From assembly GCA_963805645.1 (NCBI GenBank), contig CAWDVA010000007.1, positions 682,001 to 746,000 on the forward strand: a stretch of DNA of 64,000 nt, given 5' to 3'. The DNA comes from CAVXEH01 sp963805645. GTDB lineage: Bacteria; Chloroflexota; Limnocylindria; QHBO01. A program made the translations under genes and the position numbers. The notes under the pieces were generated by a model, which searched no databases, had not been told where the DNA came from, and worked only from the letters and a program-made list of their open reading frames with translations. This document shows positions 26,022 through 37,110 of this stretch, in pieces; positions within the stretch are counted from its first letter, which is position 1; every line of letters begins with the position of its first letter.

Positions 26022-26039
26022 CTTAACCGCTCCTTAACC
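26022..26039 (+). promoter_or_regulatory. Direct repeat like an OmpR/PhoP-family regulator site
   Basis: CTTAACC occurs twice, at 26022-26028 and 26033-26039, with an 11-bp period in an unusually AT-rich stretch between divergent ugd and the DNRLRE gene. Winged-helix response regulators, including actinobacterial PhoP (GTTCACC repeats), bind 11-bp direct repeats. The regulator is unknown; only the spacing and the resemblance are seen. Confidence 0.4.
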
Positions 26040-26106
26040 CTCATCTCCGTTGCATTCGGTCAACGCGGCGGTACCAGGACTCAGCGGGCGGGCTGCGCCG
26101 ACGCGC

Positions 26107-26112
26107 TAGAAT
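26107..26112 (+). promoter_or_regulatory. Possible -10 element before the DNRLRE gene
   Basis: TAGAAT in CGCGCTAGAAT, very like CGCGCTAGGAT before coxB. It lies 3 nt before GTG 26116 and 12 nt before a second in-frame GTG at 26125, so it may favour the second start. Confidence 0.35.
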
Positions 26113-26115
26113 CGA

Positions 26116-28920
<2,805 letters not shown>

Positions 28921-28921
28921 T

Positions 28922-28964
28922 CGAGGCGGTTCGCCGGACCGACGCGCCGGCGACGAACCCCTCG
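28922..28964. terminator. Strong hairpin between convergent genes
   Basis: CGAGG, GGTTCG and CCGG pair with CCGG, CGAACC and CCTCG around a 9-nt loop, with small bulges. It sits between the DNRLRE gene stop (28920) and the proline dehydrogenase stop (29022). No clear U-tract follows on the plus strand; TCAGTTTCC follows on the minus strand. Confidence 0.55.
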
Positions 28965-29021
28965 CGATGGCATCCACCTCGATCTCCTCGCTGCTGGGCA
29001 TCAGAACGACCCTGCGCGGTG

Positions 29022-29960
29022 CTAGGTGGCCGTCCCCCGTTCGCTGAAGAGCCCACGCAGGACGAACATGACGTTCGCAGGTCGCTCCGCCAGGCGCCGC
29101 ATGAAGTAGGGCCACCACTCCGTCCCGAACGGGACGTAGACCCGCATCCGCCAGCCATCCGCCACGAGCGCACGCTGCAGGTCTCGCCGGATGCCGTACA
29201 GCATCTGGAACTCGAAGCGATCCGGGCCAATGCCGTGCGAGGACGCATGGCGGCTGATGGCCTCGATCATGTCGGGATCGTGCGTCGCGACGCCGGTGTA
29301 CGTCCCGGCGTCCATCAGCGCCTCGCACAGCTCCACGAAGGACTGGCCGATGGTGGCGCGGTCGTGCCAGGCGATGGCGATGGGCTCGGCGTACGCGCCC
29401 TTGCAGACCCGGACGCGGGCGCCCTCGGCGGCGAGCGCGGTGACATCGGCCTTCGACCGGTGCAGGTAGGACTGGATCACCGGACCGGTGTCGTAGCCTT
29501 CAGCGCGCATGCCGCGCACGACCTCGAGCGTGCGGTCCACGTAGTCGCTCGACTCCATGTCGATCCGCACGAAGATCCCGTGCCGCTTGCCGGCCTCCAG
29601 GACGGGGCGGAGCACCGTGCGGCACACGTCCACCCCCAGGTCGAGGCCCATCTGGGTCAGCTTGATGCTGACGTTGGCGTCCAGCCGCTCGGCGGCGATC
29701 CGCTCGATCGCCTCCACGTAGGCGGCGGCGGCCTGCTCGGCCGTCGCCTGGTCACTGACCGATTCCCCCAGGTGGTCCAGGGTGGCCTGCATGCCCGCCG
29801 CATTCAGCTCACGGACCACGGCCACGGCTTGCTCAAGGGTCGTGCCGGCCACGAAGCGCAGCGGCATCCGCCGGGCCAGCGGGGTGCGGAGCACCACGCG
29901 CGCCAGCCATCGGCGGTGCGCGAGCCAGAGGAAGAAGCCGCGAAGCAGAGCGTCGAGCAT
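29022..29960 (-). CDS. Proline dehydrogenase
   Basis: 312 aa, the length of monofunctional bacterial PRODH (PutA N-terminal beta/alpha barrel). FAD-domain motifs are visible: SIKLTQMGLD, FVRIDMESSDY, RVCKGAYAEP, THDP and EFQMLYGIRRDLQ, with the C-terminal VYVPFGTEWWPYFMRRLAER that contacts proline. It oxidises proline to pyrroline-5-carboxylate and passes electrons to the quinone pool. The aldehyde dehydrogenase partner is not in the window. The start is ATG; TAGACT 9 nt upstream suggests a leaderless or nearly leaderless mRNA. Neighbours give no operon. Confidence 0.92.
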   Translation of the reverse strand: MLDALLRGFFLWLAHRRWLARVVLRTPLARRMPLRFVAGTTLEQAVAVVRELNAAGMQATLDHLGESVSDQATAEQAAAAYVEAIERIAAERLDANVSIKLTQMGLDLGVDVCRTVLRPVLEAGKRHGIFVRIDMESSDYVDRTLEVVRGMRAEGYDTGPVIQSYLHRSKADVTALAAEGARVRVCKGAYAEPIAIAWHDRATIGQSFVELCEALMDAGTYTGVATHDPDMIEAISRHASSHGIGPDRFEFQMLYGIRRDLQRALVADGWRMRVYVPFGTEWWPYFMRRLAERPANVMFVLRGLFSERGTAT

Positions 29961-29969
29961 CCGAGCACG

Positions 29970-29975
29970 AGTCTA
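29970..29975 (-). promoter_or_regulatory. Putative -10 element for proline dehydrogenase
   Basis: TAGACT on the minus strand, 9 nt before ATG 29960. The hexamer also occurs 12 nt before the 148-aa gene at 492. Confidence 0.4.
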
Positions 29976-30050
29976 GTCAACGAGCCGATGAATGGTGGGC
30001 GAATCGCGCGGGTCCGATGTTGGGGCTGGTGAAACGTGCCTACCGTTCGG

Positions 30051-30371
30051 CTAGCGGACCCGGCCGTGCCCCCAGCCACGCGCTCGCTCCACGGCGCGGC
30101 GGATCAGGGGCTTGCCCGGGACCGGCCCGTCACCGCCGTAGGTGCGGCGGCCAGTCCCGATCCCGGTCGCGCTGTCGGGGTCGATGTCTGCGCCATCGAT
30201 GCGGATCGTGGGCGACCCGGGAAATCCGAGCAGCTCGGCGTCCTCATGCGAGCCAATGGCGATCATCTGGATGGGGGTCTCGAACGCGTCCTCGCTGAGC
30301 ACCTCGACCAGGTTCTGACGCGCGGCCATGTATCCCGGGTCGTCCTCCGTGTACAGCAGCTCCACGCGCAT
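30051..30371 (-). CDS. Thioredoxin-fold protein without the active-site cysteines
   Basis: 106 aa. MRVELLYTEDDPGYMAARQN opens like small thioredoxin-fold proteins whose usual motif is FDGCPNW, but here the Cys is replaced (TEDDPGY). The cis-Pro region GFPGSPTIRIDGADIDPD is kept and the C-terminus is basic. Without cysteine a disulfide reductase role is unlikely; binding or chaperone roles are possible. ATG 30371 was chosen because the conserved fold begins there. It lies 16 bp downstream of a small membrane protein gene and is the last gene of the pentose-phosphate run. Confidence 0.68.
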   Translation of the reverse strand: MRVELLYTEDDPGYMAARQNLVEVLSEDAFETPIQMIAIGSHEDAELLGFPGSPTIRIDGADIDPDSATGIGTGRRTYGGDGPVPGKPLIRRAVERARGWGHGRVR

Positions 30372-30387
30372 GCGGCTCGTCCCCGCC

Positions 30388-30657
30388 TCAGGTGGTGACC
30401 AAGAAGCCGATGAGGCAGACCAGGGCCGCCACCCCAAGCACCACGGCCAGCGCCAGGCGCCGCCGCTCGCCCATGGTGGGTCCCTCGCGCAGCGAGCGCT
30501 GCGGACCGCGCGGCGCCCGGCCCCGCCAGGCCAGGTAGCGCTCCGCGTTCAGGTCGCGCGCCTCGCGCGCACGGTAGTCGCGCCAGGCGGGCCACCCGGC
30601 CCCGTAGGCGCCGGCGCCCGCGACCACGGTGCCGAGCAGAAAGAGCAAGGGCGTCAT
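30388..30657 (-). CDS. Small membrane protein at the end of the pentose-phosphate operon
   Basis: 89 aa with one hydrophobic segment at each end (LLFLLGTVVAGAGAYGAGWP and LALAVVLGVAALVCLIGFLV). A basic and Arg-rich middle (about 25-66) lies between them, so both ends cross the membrane and the loop is likely cytoplasmic. I do not recognise the family. The ATG at 30657 overlaps the phosphogluconolactonase stop as ATGA, so it is translated from the same message, but its role is unknown. Confidence 0.6.
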   Translation of the reverse strand: MTPLLFLLGTVVAGAGAYGAGWPAWRDYRAREARDLNAERYLAWRGRAPRGPQRSLREGPTMGERRRLALAVVLGVAALVCLIGFLVTT

Positions 30658-31418
30658 GGCGTGCCCTCCCCCGCATCGCCCTCGCCGGCCGCGGCTGCGT
30701 CGAGGAGCCAGGTCACGCTTCCGCCACGGACCCGCGCTGCCGGGAGACGGCTGCGGCCCGAGCGCACGTGGCGCACCGCGTTCACCTTGTTCTCGCCGGT
30801 GACCAGGAAGACGGTCTCGCGCGCCGCATCGATGACCGGGTAGGTCACGGTCATGCGCCAGGTGTCGGCGGCGCGCCAGAAGTTCGGCACGACCCATCGT
30901 TCCTGTTCGCGGAGGGCGGCGCTCCCGGGGAAGAGTGAGGCAGTGTGCCCGTCCGGCCCGAGCCCGAGCCACATCAGGTCGAAGGCGGGCAGCGCCGTGC
31001 CGGAGACGCCGAAGACGAGCCGCAGCTCGGCCTCGTAGGCGAGCGCCGCTGCATCGAGGTCCTCCGACTCGGCCTGCATGCGATGGATCGCCGCGGGGCG
31101 CACGCCGGGTAGCTGGGATATGAGCATGCGGTAGGCCGTGCCGAAGTTGGACTGGGGATCATCCGGCGGGACGCTGCGCTCATCACCCCAGAAGAACTCC
31201 ACCCGGCTCCAGTCCACCTGGTCCACGCGCGGCGGCTCTCGCAGGAGCGGAAAGACCGCGTTCGGCGTGGTGCCCCCGGAGAGCGCGACGCGGAAGATGC
31301 CCCGCGCCCCGATGGCCCCCAGCGCCGCGGCCACGAACCGGTCCGCGGCCTCGCGTGCCACCGCGTCCCTGTCCGGGACCACGATCCACTGCGCCGGGCG
31401 ATCCTGCCGCGCGGTCAC
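30654..31418 (-). CDS. pgl: 6-phosphogluconolactonase
   Basis: 254 aa, DevB/SOL type. VALSGGTTPNAVFPLL is the phosphate-binding loop, followed by FFWGDERSVPPDDPQSNF and LGLGPDGHTASLFPG with the catalytic His, all standard for Pgl. It hydrolyses 6-phosphogluconolactone to 6-phosphogluconate, the second step of the oxidative pentose-phosphate pathway. The start is GTG 31418, overlapping the opcA stop as GTGA. The C-terminal 20 residues are Ala/Gly/Glu-rich and not conserved. It sits between opcA and a small membrane gene. Confidence 0.93.
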   Translation of the reverse strand: MTARQDRPAQWIVVPDRDAVAREAADRFVAAALGAIGARGIFRVALSGGTTPNAVFPLLREPPRVDQVDWSRVEFFWGDERSVPPDDPQSNFGTAYRMLISQLPGVRPAAIHRMQAESEDLDAAALAYEAELRLVFGVSGTALPAFDLMWLGLGPDGHTASLFPGSAALREQERWVVPNFWRAADTWRMTVTYPVIDAARETVFLVTGENKVNAVRHVRSGRSRLPAARVRGGSVTWLLDAAAAGEGDAGEGTP

Positions 31419-32755
31419 CCGCCCAGCTCCTGGACGGCAGCCGGCGCCACGATCGGCTCGGGCCCCGCCGCTTCCGCCGAGCGCGCGGCGGCCAGGAAGA
31501 CGACCGCGGCATGCAGCGCGGCGTCGTACACCGGGTCACGGTGCCTGCCGCCCAGCTGGGCGCTCAGCAGCTCCGCCTCCCGCGGCGTCTCCATGGTGAT
31601 CTGGCGCAGGAGGGCGGTCATGCCGTCGGAGTTGGTCGCCACGGTCGCCTCGTCGCGGTTGCGGTCGATGATGAACTCCGCTGCGCCCGTCTCCCCGCGG
31701 GCGCGCAGGCGCACGCTGGTCAGCTCGCCGGGGACCAGCTCGTCGGTGTGCTCGGGCTCGATCCGCAGGTCCACCATCTCGTAGTGGCCCTCCAGCTCCA
31801 GGCGGAAGCCGCCATCCCCAAGGGGTGTCACGGTCCGGTGGCGCCGCCAGTCGAGCCGCGAGGCGATCCAGCCGGCGAGCAGGATCGCCTCTGCCATGGG
31901 CGCGGCCACGTCAGGAGCCACCGCATCGGTATCGGAGCGCCGGCGCTTCCGGCCCTGGCCCGTTGGCGCCGCGTATCGGATCACCATCCGGTTCAGGTTC
32001 GGCAGGTAGCGGCGGAAGCGGGGTGCGTCGAAGAACTGGGCGATCCGCTCCTGCCAGCCGGAGAGCCGCTGCCAGGCCAGGTCGCCGATCCCCAGCAGCT
32101 CACGCAGGGTGGTCAGGCGGCGCATCCCGGCCAGCAGGTCGCCGAAGTCGGACGAGTCGACAATGAGCCGGTCCGACACGTCGATCAGCTGGTCGAAGAC
32201 GGGGCTCCTGAACGGCGGGTCGCCGGGCCACCAGACCGATGTCGGCAGGTCATGGATGAGGATGGGCGCCACCACCCCGGACAGATGCTCGGCGGCCTCG
32301 CCGCGCACGGTGAGCACCACTTCCTCGTAGCAGATGCGCTCGTCCGGGGAGGTGGGCACCACGTGGCAGTGGGTGCTGATCCGCGCGTCGAGCGCGTCGC
32401 CCGTGGCGAGGTGGTCGGCGACCAGGACGATCGCCCGTGAGGGGTGGTGGATTCCCAGGCTCATCATCGCGTGGACCACCCGGTCCGCGGTTGCCGAGTC
32501 CACCACGGTCACGATCAGGTTGAGCACCGATGTGCGCGCGCTCGGCAGGCCGGTCTCGCGCAGGCGGGACGCGTCGTCGGTGGTCGCCGACTCCGCAACC
32601 CCCCACAGGCGGCCCAGCTGGGTCTCGATCACCGCGACCGTCGTCCCCCGCTGCTCCCACATGGGCGTGGCAAGGGTCTCCGAGTCGCCGAAGCGCATCA
32701 GGTGGCGATGAACGGCGAGCTCGCGCTGCGCGGCGGTCGAACGGGTCTGGGGCAT
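31415..32755 (-). CDS. opcA: OpcA-type glucose-6-phosphate dehydrogenase assembly protein
   Basis: 446 aa. N-terminal VAVIETQLGRLWG and SVLNLIVTVVDSAT, the central EEVVLTVRGEAAEHLSGVVA and LPTSVWWPGDPPF, and the following LIVDSSDFGD are characteristic of OpcA. In cyanobacteria and actinobacteria OpcA binds and activates Zwf. The C-terminal 200 residues are longer than in many OpcA proteins (WASRLDWRRHRTV is still recognisable). The ATG at 32755 follows the zwf stop by 5 nt. A much longer reading in this frame runs through zwf and is an artefact. Its place between zwf and pgl is the classical one. Confidence 0.9.
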   Translation of the reverse strand: MPQTRSTAAQRELAVHRHLMRFGDSETLATPMWEQRGTTVAVIETQLGRLWGVAESATTDDASRLRETGLPSARTSVLNLIVTVVDSATADRVVHAMMSLGIHHPSRAIVLVADHLATGDALDARISTHCHVVPTSPDERICYEEVVLTVRGEAAEHLSGVVAPILIHDLPTSVWWPGDPPFRSPVFDQLIDVSDRLIVDSSDFGDLLAGMRRLTTLRELLGIGDLAWQRLSGWQERIAQFFDAPRFRRYLPNLNRMVIRYAAPTGQGRKRRRSDTDAVAPDVAAPMAEAILLAGWIASRLDWRRHRTVTPLGDGGFRLELEGHYEMVDLRIEPEHTDELVPGELTSVRLRARGETGAAEFIIDRNRDEATVATNSDGMTALLRQITMETPREAELLSAQLGGRHRDPVYDAALHAAVVFLAAARSAEAAGPEPIVAPAAVQELGG

Positions 32756-32760
32756 GACGG

Positions 32761-34386
32761 CTAGGGCCGGCGCCAGGCGCGGCGGTCGCGCTCCAGCATG
32801 TCGTCGGCGGCGGGCGGTCCCCAGCTTCCCGCGGCATAGAAGTGGAGCGGCCCGCCCTGGTCCTCGTGCCAGGCCCGCAGGATGGGGTCGAGGATCTCCC
32901 AGGCCCGCTCGACCTCGTCGTCGCGGGTGAAGAGCGACGGATCCCCGATCATCGCGTCGAGGAGGAGCGTCTCGTAGGCGTCGGGCGAGTCGACCGCGAA
33001 CGAGGAGCCGTAGCGGAAGTCCATGTTCACGCTGCGGATCTGGAGCCCCTGCCCCGGCACCTTGGCCCCGAAGCGCAGCAGGATCCCCTCGTCGGGCTGG
33101 ATGCGGATGGCGAGGATGTTCGGGTCGATCTGCGAGGCGCCGGTGCGAGCGAAGAGCGCCAGCGGCGCACGGCGGAACTGCACCGCGATCTCCGTGACGC
33201 GGGTGGGCATCCCCTTGCCGGTCCGCAGGTAGAACGGGACGCCGGCCCATCGCCACGAGTCGATCGCCAGCTTGATGGCGACGTAGGTCTCCGTCAGCGA
33301 TTCCGGATCGACCTCCGGCTCGTCGCGGTAGGACCGCATCTTCTGGCCCTCGACCCAGCCGGAGACGTACTGGCCCCGGATCGTGTTGCGGGCGACATCG
33401 GCCAGGGCCATGGGGTGGACCGCGCGCAGCACCTTGAGCTTCTCGTCGCGCAGATCCGATGCGGCGAACTCGACCGGCGGCTCCATGGCGAACATGGACA
33501 TCAGCTGCAGCGCGTGGTTCTGGACGATATCGCGCAGCGCGCCGGTCTGGTCGTAGAACTCGCCGCGCCCCTCCACGCCCACCGTCTCGGCGACGGTGAT
33601 CTGCACGCTGTCGATGTAGCGACGGTTCCAGATCGGCTCGAAGAGGCCGTTCCCGAAGCGGAAGACGGCAAGGTTCTGGACCGTCTCCTTGCCCAGGTAG
33701 TGGTCGATACGGTAGATCTGGTCCTCTCCGAACGACTCGCGGATCTCGCGGTTCAGCTTCCTGGCCGAGGCCAGGTCGTAGCCGAACGGCTTCTCCACGA
33801 TCACCCGAACCCAGCCGCGCTTGCCGTCCACGCGCCGCTCGCCGTCCGCCGACAGTCCGGCGGCGCCGAGCTGCTTGACGATCTCGGGGTAGAGCACCGG
33901 AGGGACGGCCAGGTAGAAGAGCCGGTTCCCCGCGGTGCCGCGGTCGCGGTCGATGCGGTCGAGGAGCTTGGCCATTGCCTCGTACGAGGCCGGGTCGTGG
34001 AACTCGCCGCGGTGGTAGTGGATCCCGCCGCTGAACGACTCCCAGATCGAGCGCTTCGCCGGACGGTTGCGGCTGTAGGCGTCGATGCCGTTGCGAAGGT
34101 GGTCCCGGAAGTCGTCGTCGCTCAGGTCGCGGCGGGCGAAGCCGACGACGGTGAACTCGGGCGGGAGGAACCCGCCCAGCATGAGGTTGTAGAGCGCGGG
34201 CCCCAGCTTGCGCTGGGTGAGATCCCCGGTCGCTCCGCAGATGATCATGGTGCACGGCTCGGGAATGCGCTCCAGGCGCAGCCCCTCGCGCAGCGGGTTG
34301 GCGAGGTGGCGTGCGCCGTCGCCCGGGGCAACGGTCGCGGGCTCGGGGAGGACCGGTGGAAGCGTGATGGGAGTCGCGTGCGCCAT
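32761..34386 (-). CDS. zwf: Glucose-6-phosphate 1-dehydrogenase
   Basis: 541 aa. GATGDLTQRK (51-60) is the NADP-binding loop with the Lys typical of G6PDH, RIDHYLGKETVQNL contains the active-site His, and the family signature continues in LAVFRFGNGLF. It oxidises glucose-6-phosphate to the lactone and makes NADPH. The N-terminus carries about 35 extra residues rich in Pro/Ala, with an ATG at 34386 only 3 nt after the gnd stop. Its stop is 5 nt before opcA. It is somewhat longer than E. coli Zwf (about 490 aa). Confidence 0.95.
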   Translation of the reverse strand: MAHATPITLPPVLPEPATVAPGDGARHLANPLREGLRLERIPEPCTMIICGATGDLTQRKLGPALYNLMLGGFLPPEFTVVGFARRDLSDDDFRDHLRNGIDAYSRNRPAKRSIWESFSGGIHYHRGEFHDPASYEAMAKLLDRIDRDRGTAGNRLFYLAVPPVLYPEIVKQLGAAGLSADGERRVDGKRGWVRVIVEKPFGYDLASARKLNREIRESFGEDQIYRIDHYLGKETVQNLAVFRFGNGLFEPIWNRRYIDSVQITVAETVGVEGRGEFYDQTGALRDIVQNHALQLMSMFAMEPPVEFAASDLRDEKLKVLRAVHPMALADVARNTIRGQYVSGWVEGQKMRSYRDEPEVDPESLTETYVAIKLAIDSWRWAGVPFYLRTGKGMPTRVTEIAVQFRRAPLALFARTGASQIDPNILAIRIQPDEGILLRFGAKVPGQGLQIRSVNMDFRYGSSFAVDSPDAYETLLLDAMIGDPSLFTRDDEVERAWEILDPILRAWHEDQGGPLHFYAAGSWGPPAADDMLERDRRAWRRP

Positions 34387-34389
34387 GGG

Positions 34390-35343
34390 CTACCCTCCGT
34401 GACCCTCCCCGCCGCCATCGTCACCGGCGCTCACGATGGCGTGGCCGCCGAACTCGTTGCGTAATGCGGCAAGGACGCGGTCCGTGAACGAGTCGGGCTC
34501 GCGCCGGCTCCGGAAACGCTGCATGAGCGAGAGGGTGATGATGGGCGCGGGCACATCATGGTCAATGGCGTCCAGGACCGTCCAGCGCCCCTCGCCCGAG
34601 TCGTTGACCCAGCCCTTGATGGCGGCCAGGTCCGGCCCCTCGCGGGTGAAGGCGGCTGCCGCAAGCTCCATGAGCCACGAGCGGATCACCGAGCCGTGGT
34701 CCCACATCTCGGCAATCGCCGCCAGGTCGAGCTTGTAGTCGGACGAAGAGTGGAGGATGTCGAAGCCTTCGCTGATGGCCTGCATCTGCCCGTACTCGAT
34801 CCCGTTGTGAACCATCTTCACGTAGTGGCCGGCCCCGGCCGGACCGCAGTAGAGGAAGCCGGCCTCCGGGGCAAGGGTCTTCACCGCCGGCTCGAACCGG
34901 TCGTACACCTCGCGCTTGCCGCCAAGCATCGCGCAGAAGCCCACGGTCAGGCCCCACACGCCCCCGCTGACGCCCATGTCCAGCCACTCGAGCCCGCGCT
35001 CCTCGACCAGTGCCGCGCGCCGCTGGCTGTCGTGGAAGTTGGAGTTGCCCGCGTCGACGATGACGTCGCCCTTCTCCAGGATGCCCGTCAGGCGATCGAT
35101 CATCTCCTCGGTCGCGTCGCCGGAGGGTACGCTGACGATGACATGCCGCGGGGCGTCGAGCATGGACACGACCTGCTCCAACGACTGCGCCACCGTGATA
35201 CGGCCCTCGTTCTCCGGCTCGGCGGCGAGCTGCTGCGCCACCTCCGGGTGGCGGTTCCAGGCGACAACCTGGTGCCCCCCGCGCGCGAGCCTGCGCGCCA
35301 TCCCGGCCCCCATTCGTCCCAGCCCAGCGACCGCGGTCTGCAT
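34390..35343 (-). CDS. gnd: 6-phosphogluconate dehydrogenase, short form
   Basis: 317 aa, the short GndA/YqeC-type form instead of the 470-aa type. GLGRMGAGMARRLARGG (7-23) binds the cofactor, DAGNSNFHDS and GVSGGVWGL (normal GTSGGVWG) are substrate-site motifs, and YVKMVHNGIEYGQMQ supplies the catalytic Lys and Asn. Such short enzymes often prefer NAD, but the cofactor cannot be read with certainty here. The start ATG has AAGGAG 10 nt upstream. It decarboxylates 6-phosphogluconate to ribulose-5-phosphate and is followed closely by zwf. A gap of 63 bp separates it from pgi. Confidence 0.93.
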   Translation of the reverse strand: MQTAVAGLGRMGAGMARRLARGGHQVVAWNRHPEVAQQLAAEPENEGRITVAQSLEQVVSMLDAPRHVIVSVPSGDATEEMIDRLTGILEKGDVIVDAGNSNFHDSQRRAALVEERGLEWLDMGVSGGVWGLTVGFCAMLGGKREVYDRFEPAVKTLAPEAGFLYCGPAGAGHYVKMVHNGIEYGQMQAISEGFDILHSSSDYKLDLAAIAEMWDHGSVIRSWLMELAAAAFTREGPDLAAIKGWVNDSGEGRWTVLDAIDHDVPAPIITLSLMQRFRSRREPDSFTDRVLAALRNEFGGHAIVSAGDDGGGEGHGG

Positions 35344-35406
35344 CGGGCGTGTACTCCTTCCGTGTCTGTTCGTGCGTATGGTGCGTGATCGCCCGCGGCC
35401 GGCTTG

Positions 35407-37110
35407 TCAGCCGGCGGGCAGGCGCATGGCCCCCCGGATCATGGCTTCCAGCCGGCCAAGGCCGGTCTCGAGGTCGGACAGGTGGACCCGGATCACCCGC
35501 CGACGACGCTTCTGCAGCGACGCGAGGTCGCCGAGCGCCTGGGCCGCCACGAGGATCCCGAAGGTCTCGGTCCAGCCCGGGATCGGCAGGTCCTTGTGCG
35601 GCTCGGCCGTCACCTGCAGGAAGACCCCGCTGGGCGGACCGCCCTTGTGCAGCTGGCCGGTGGAGTGGAGGAACCGCGGCCCGAAGCCCAGGGTGGTGGC
35701 CACGCCGAAACGATCGCGGAGCTCCGTGCGCAGCGCTCCCAGCCGGGCCTCGAGATCCGGATCGCGTGGCAGGTAGGCGAGCAGCGCCAGGTAGTCGCCC
35801 GTCGACACGAGCGAGAGCAGCTGGCGCACGGCGCCCTCCACGCTGACCGGCGTGTCGCCGATGGCGTCCGGGTCCGCGTAGACCGCCAGTCCGTCGCCGG
35901 AGACCACGGGCGCCGGTGACGGCAGCGCGCCATCCCGGGCGTAGGCAGCGAGGAGCTCCTTGGTGGCGTCCTTGGACTCCTGGACGTTGGGCTGGTCGAA
36001 GGGATCGATCCCCAGGATGATGCCCGCGGCGGCGGTCGCGATCTCCCAGCGCAGGAACTCGCCGCCGACATCGGTGACGTCATCGAGCGTGAACGCCTCG
36101 ACCGGATGACCGGCCCGCCGCAGGTCGTCGGCGAGCGCTGCCAGTGCCGGATCCGCCTCGGCGGCGAGGGACACGAAGACGAAGCATCGATCGGCACCGT
36201 AGGTCTTCACGGAGCCGGGCGTCTCGCCCACGACGGGCACGATGCCCGTCCCCTGCTTGCCGGTGCTCTCCGCCACGAGCTGCTCGACCCAGTCGCCGAA
36301 CGGCGCCAGCCGCGGGGAGGTGATCACGGTGAGCTTGTCACGACCCGCGCGGGCGGCCTCGCCCATGAACGCGCCCAGCCGCAGGCCCGGATTCTCCGAT
36401 GCGGGAGCCTTGCAGGCGTCGGCCATCGCCCCGGCGCGGGCCAGGAGCGCCGCCAGGTCGATCCCGTGGAGCGCAGCGGGCACCAGTCCGAAGACGGTCA
36501 GCGCCGAGTAGCGTCCCCCGACGTCCGCCGGCGCGTCCACGATCCCGCGGAACTCCTGGGCCCTGGCCAGGTCGCCCAGGGAGGTGCCGGGGTCGGTGAT
36601 TGCCAGGAAGTCCAGGGCTGGTGCCACCTCCGCCATCGCCGCGTGGAATGCGTTCGGCTCCGTCGTGCCGCCTGACTTGGATGAGACGCAGAACATCGTC
36701 CGCCCGGCGGTCGCCCACTCGCGGAATCCGCGGACGGCGTCGGGATGGGTGGAGTCGAGGATCCGCAGCTCCGCCGCGTCCTCGCCGGCATCGAAGACCC
36801 GGCTGAAGAGCTCGGGCGCCAGTGAGGAGCCACCCATGCCCAGCACCGCCGCGCGCCGGTAGCCGTCGGCTGCGATCCCGCCGGCCAGGTGCTTCAGCTC
36901 GTCGACGCGGCCCGCCATCACGACGGGCATGTCGAGCCAGCCCATCCAGCGGGCCAGCGCCTCCGGCGGCTTGCCGGAAGCACGCCACAGCGCGCCGTCC
37001 TTCGACCACAGCCGGTCGGCGACCTGGTCGCGATCCCATGCCGCCAGCCGATCGGCGACGGCAGCCTCGAGCGGGGTCCCGGTCGGGGCACCCGGTGCCT
37101 GGTCGCTCAT
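35407..37110 (-). CDS. pgi: Glucose-6-phosphate isomerase
   Basis: 567 aa. The sugar-phosphate-binding part has GMGGSSLAPELFSRVF and FCVSSKSGGTTEPN, and the second SIS-like domain has LIVAESTGKQGTG-like sequence (QLVAESTGKQGTGIVP) and later GIDPFDQPNVQESK. In Actinomycetota and Chloroflexota a fused transaldolase-Pgi protein is sometimes found; here the two are separate but overlap by ATGA. It links glucose-6-phosphate with fructose-6-phosphate and so closes the pentose-phosphate cycle. Its N-terminal 50 residues are poorly conserved. No mutation of key motifs was seen. Confidence 0.92.
   Translation of the reverse strand: MSDQAPGAPTGTPLEAAVADRLAAWDRDQVADRLWSKDGALWRASGKPPEALARWMGWLDMPVVMAGRVDELKHLAGGIAADGYRRAAVLGMGGSSLAPELFSRVFDAGEDAAELRILDSTHPDAVRGFREWATAGRTMFCVSSKSGGTTEPNAFHAAMAEVAPALDFLAITDPGTSLGDLARAQEFRGIVDAPADVGGRYSALTVFGLVPAALHGIDLAALLARAGAMADACKAPASENPGLRLGAFMGEAARAGRDKLTVITSPRLAPFGDWVEQLVAESTGKQGTGIVPVVGETPGSVKTYGADRCFVFVSLAAEADPALAALADDLRRAGHPVEAFTLDDVTDVGGEFLRWEIATAAAGIILGIDPFDQPNVQESKDATKELLAAYARDGALPSPAPVVSGDGLAVYADPDAIGDTPVSVEGAVRQLLSLVSTGDYLALLAYLPRDPDLEARLGALRTELRDRFGVATTLGFGPRFLHSTGQLHKGGPPSGVFLQVTAEPHKDLPIPGWTETFGILVAAQALGDLASLQKRRRRVIRVHLSDLETGLGRLEAMIRGAMRLPAG

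Noticed and set aside
31415..34255. 946-codon minus-strand reading frame
   Set aside because: Only the last 446 codons (opcA) look like protein; the first part is a shadow of zwf in another frame, with Arg/Pro/Ala-rich composition.
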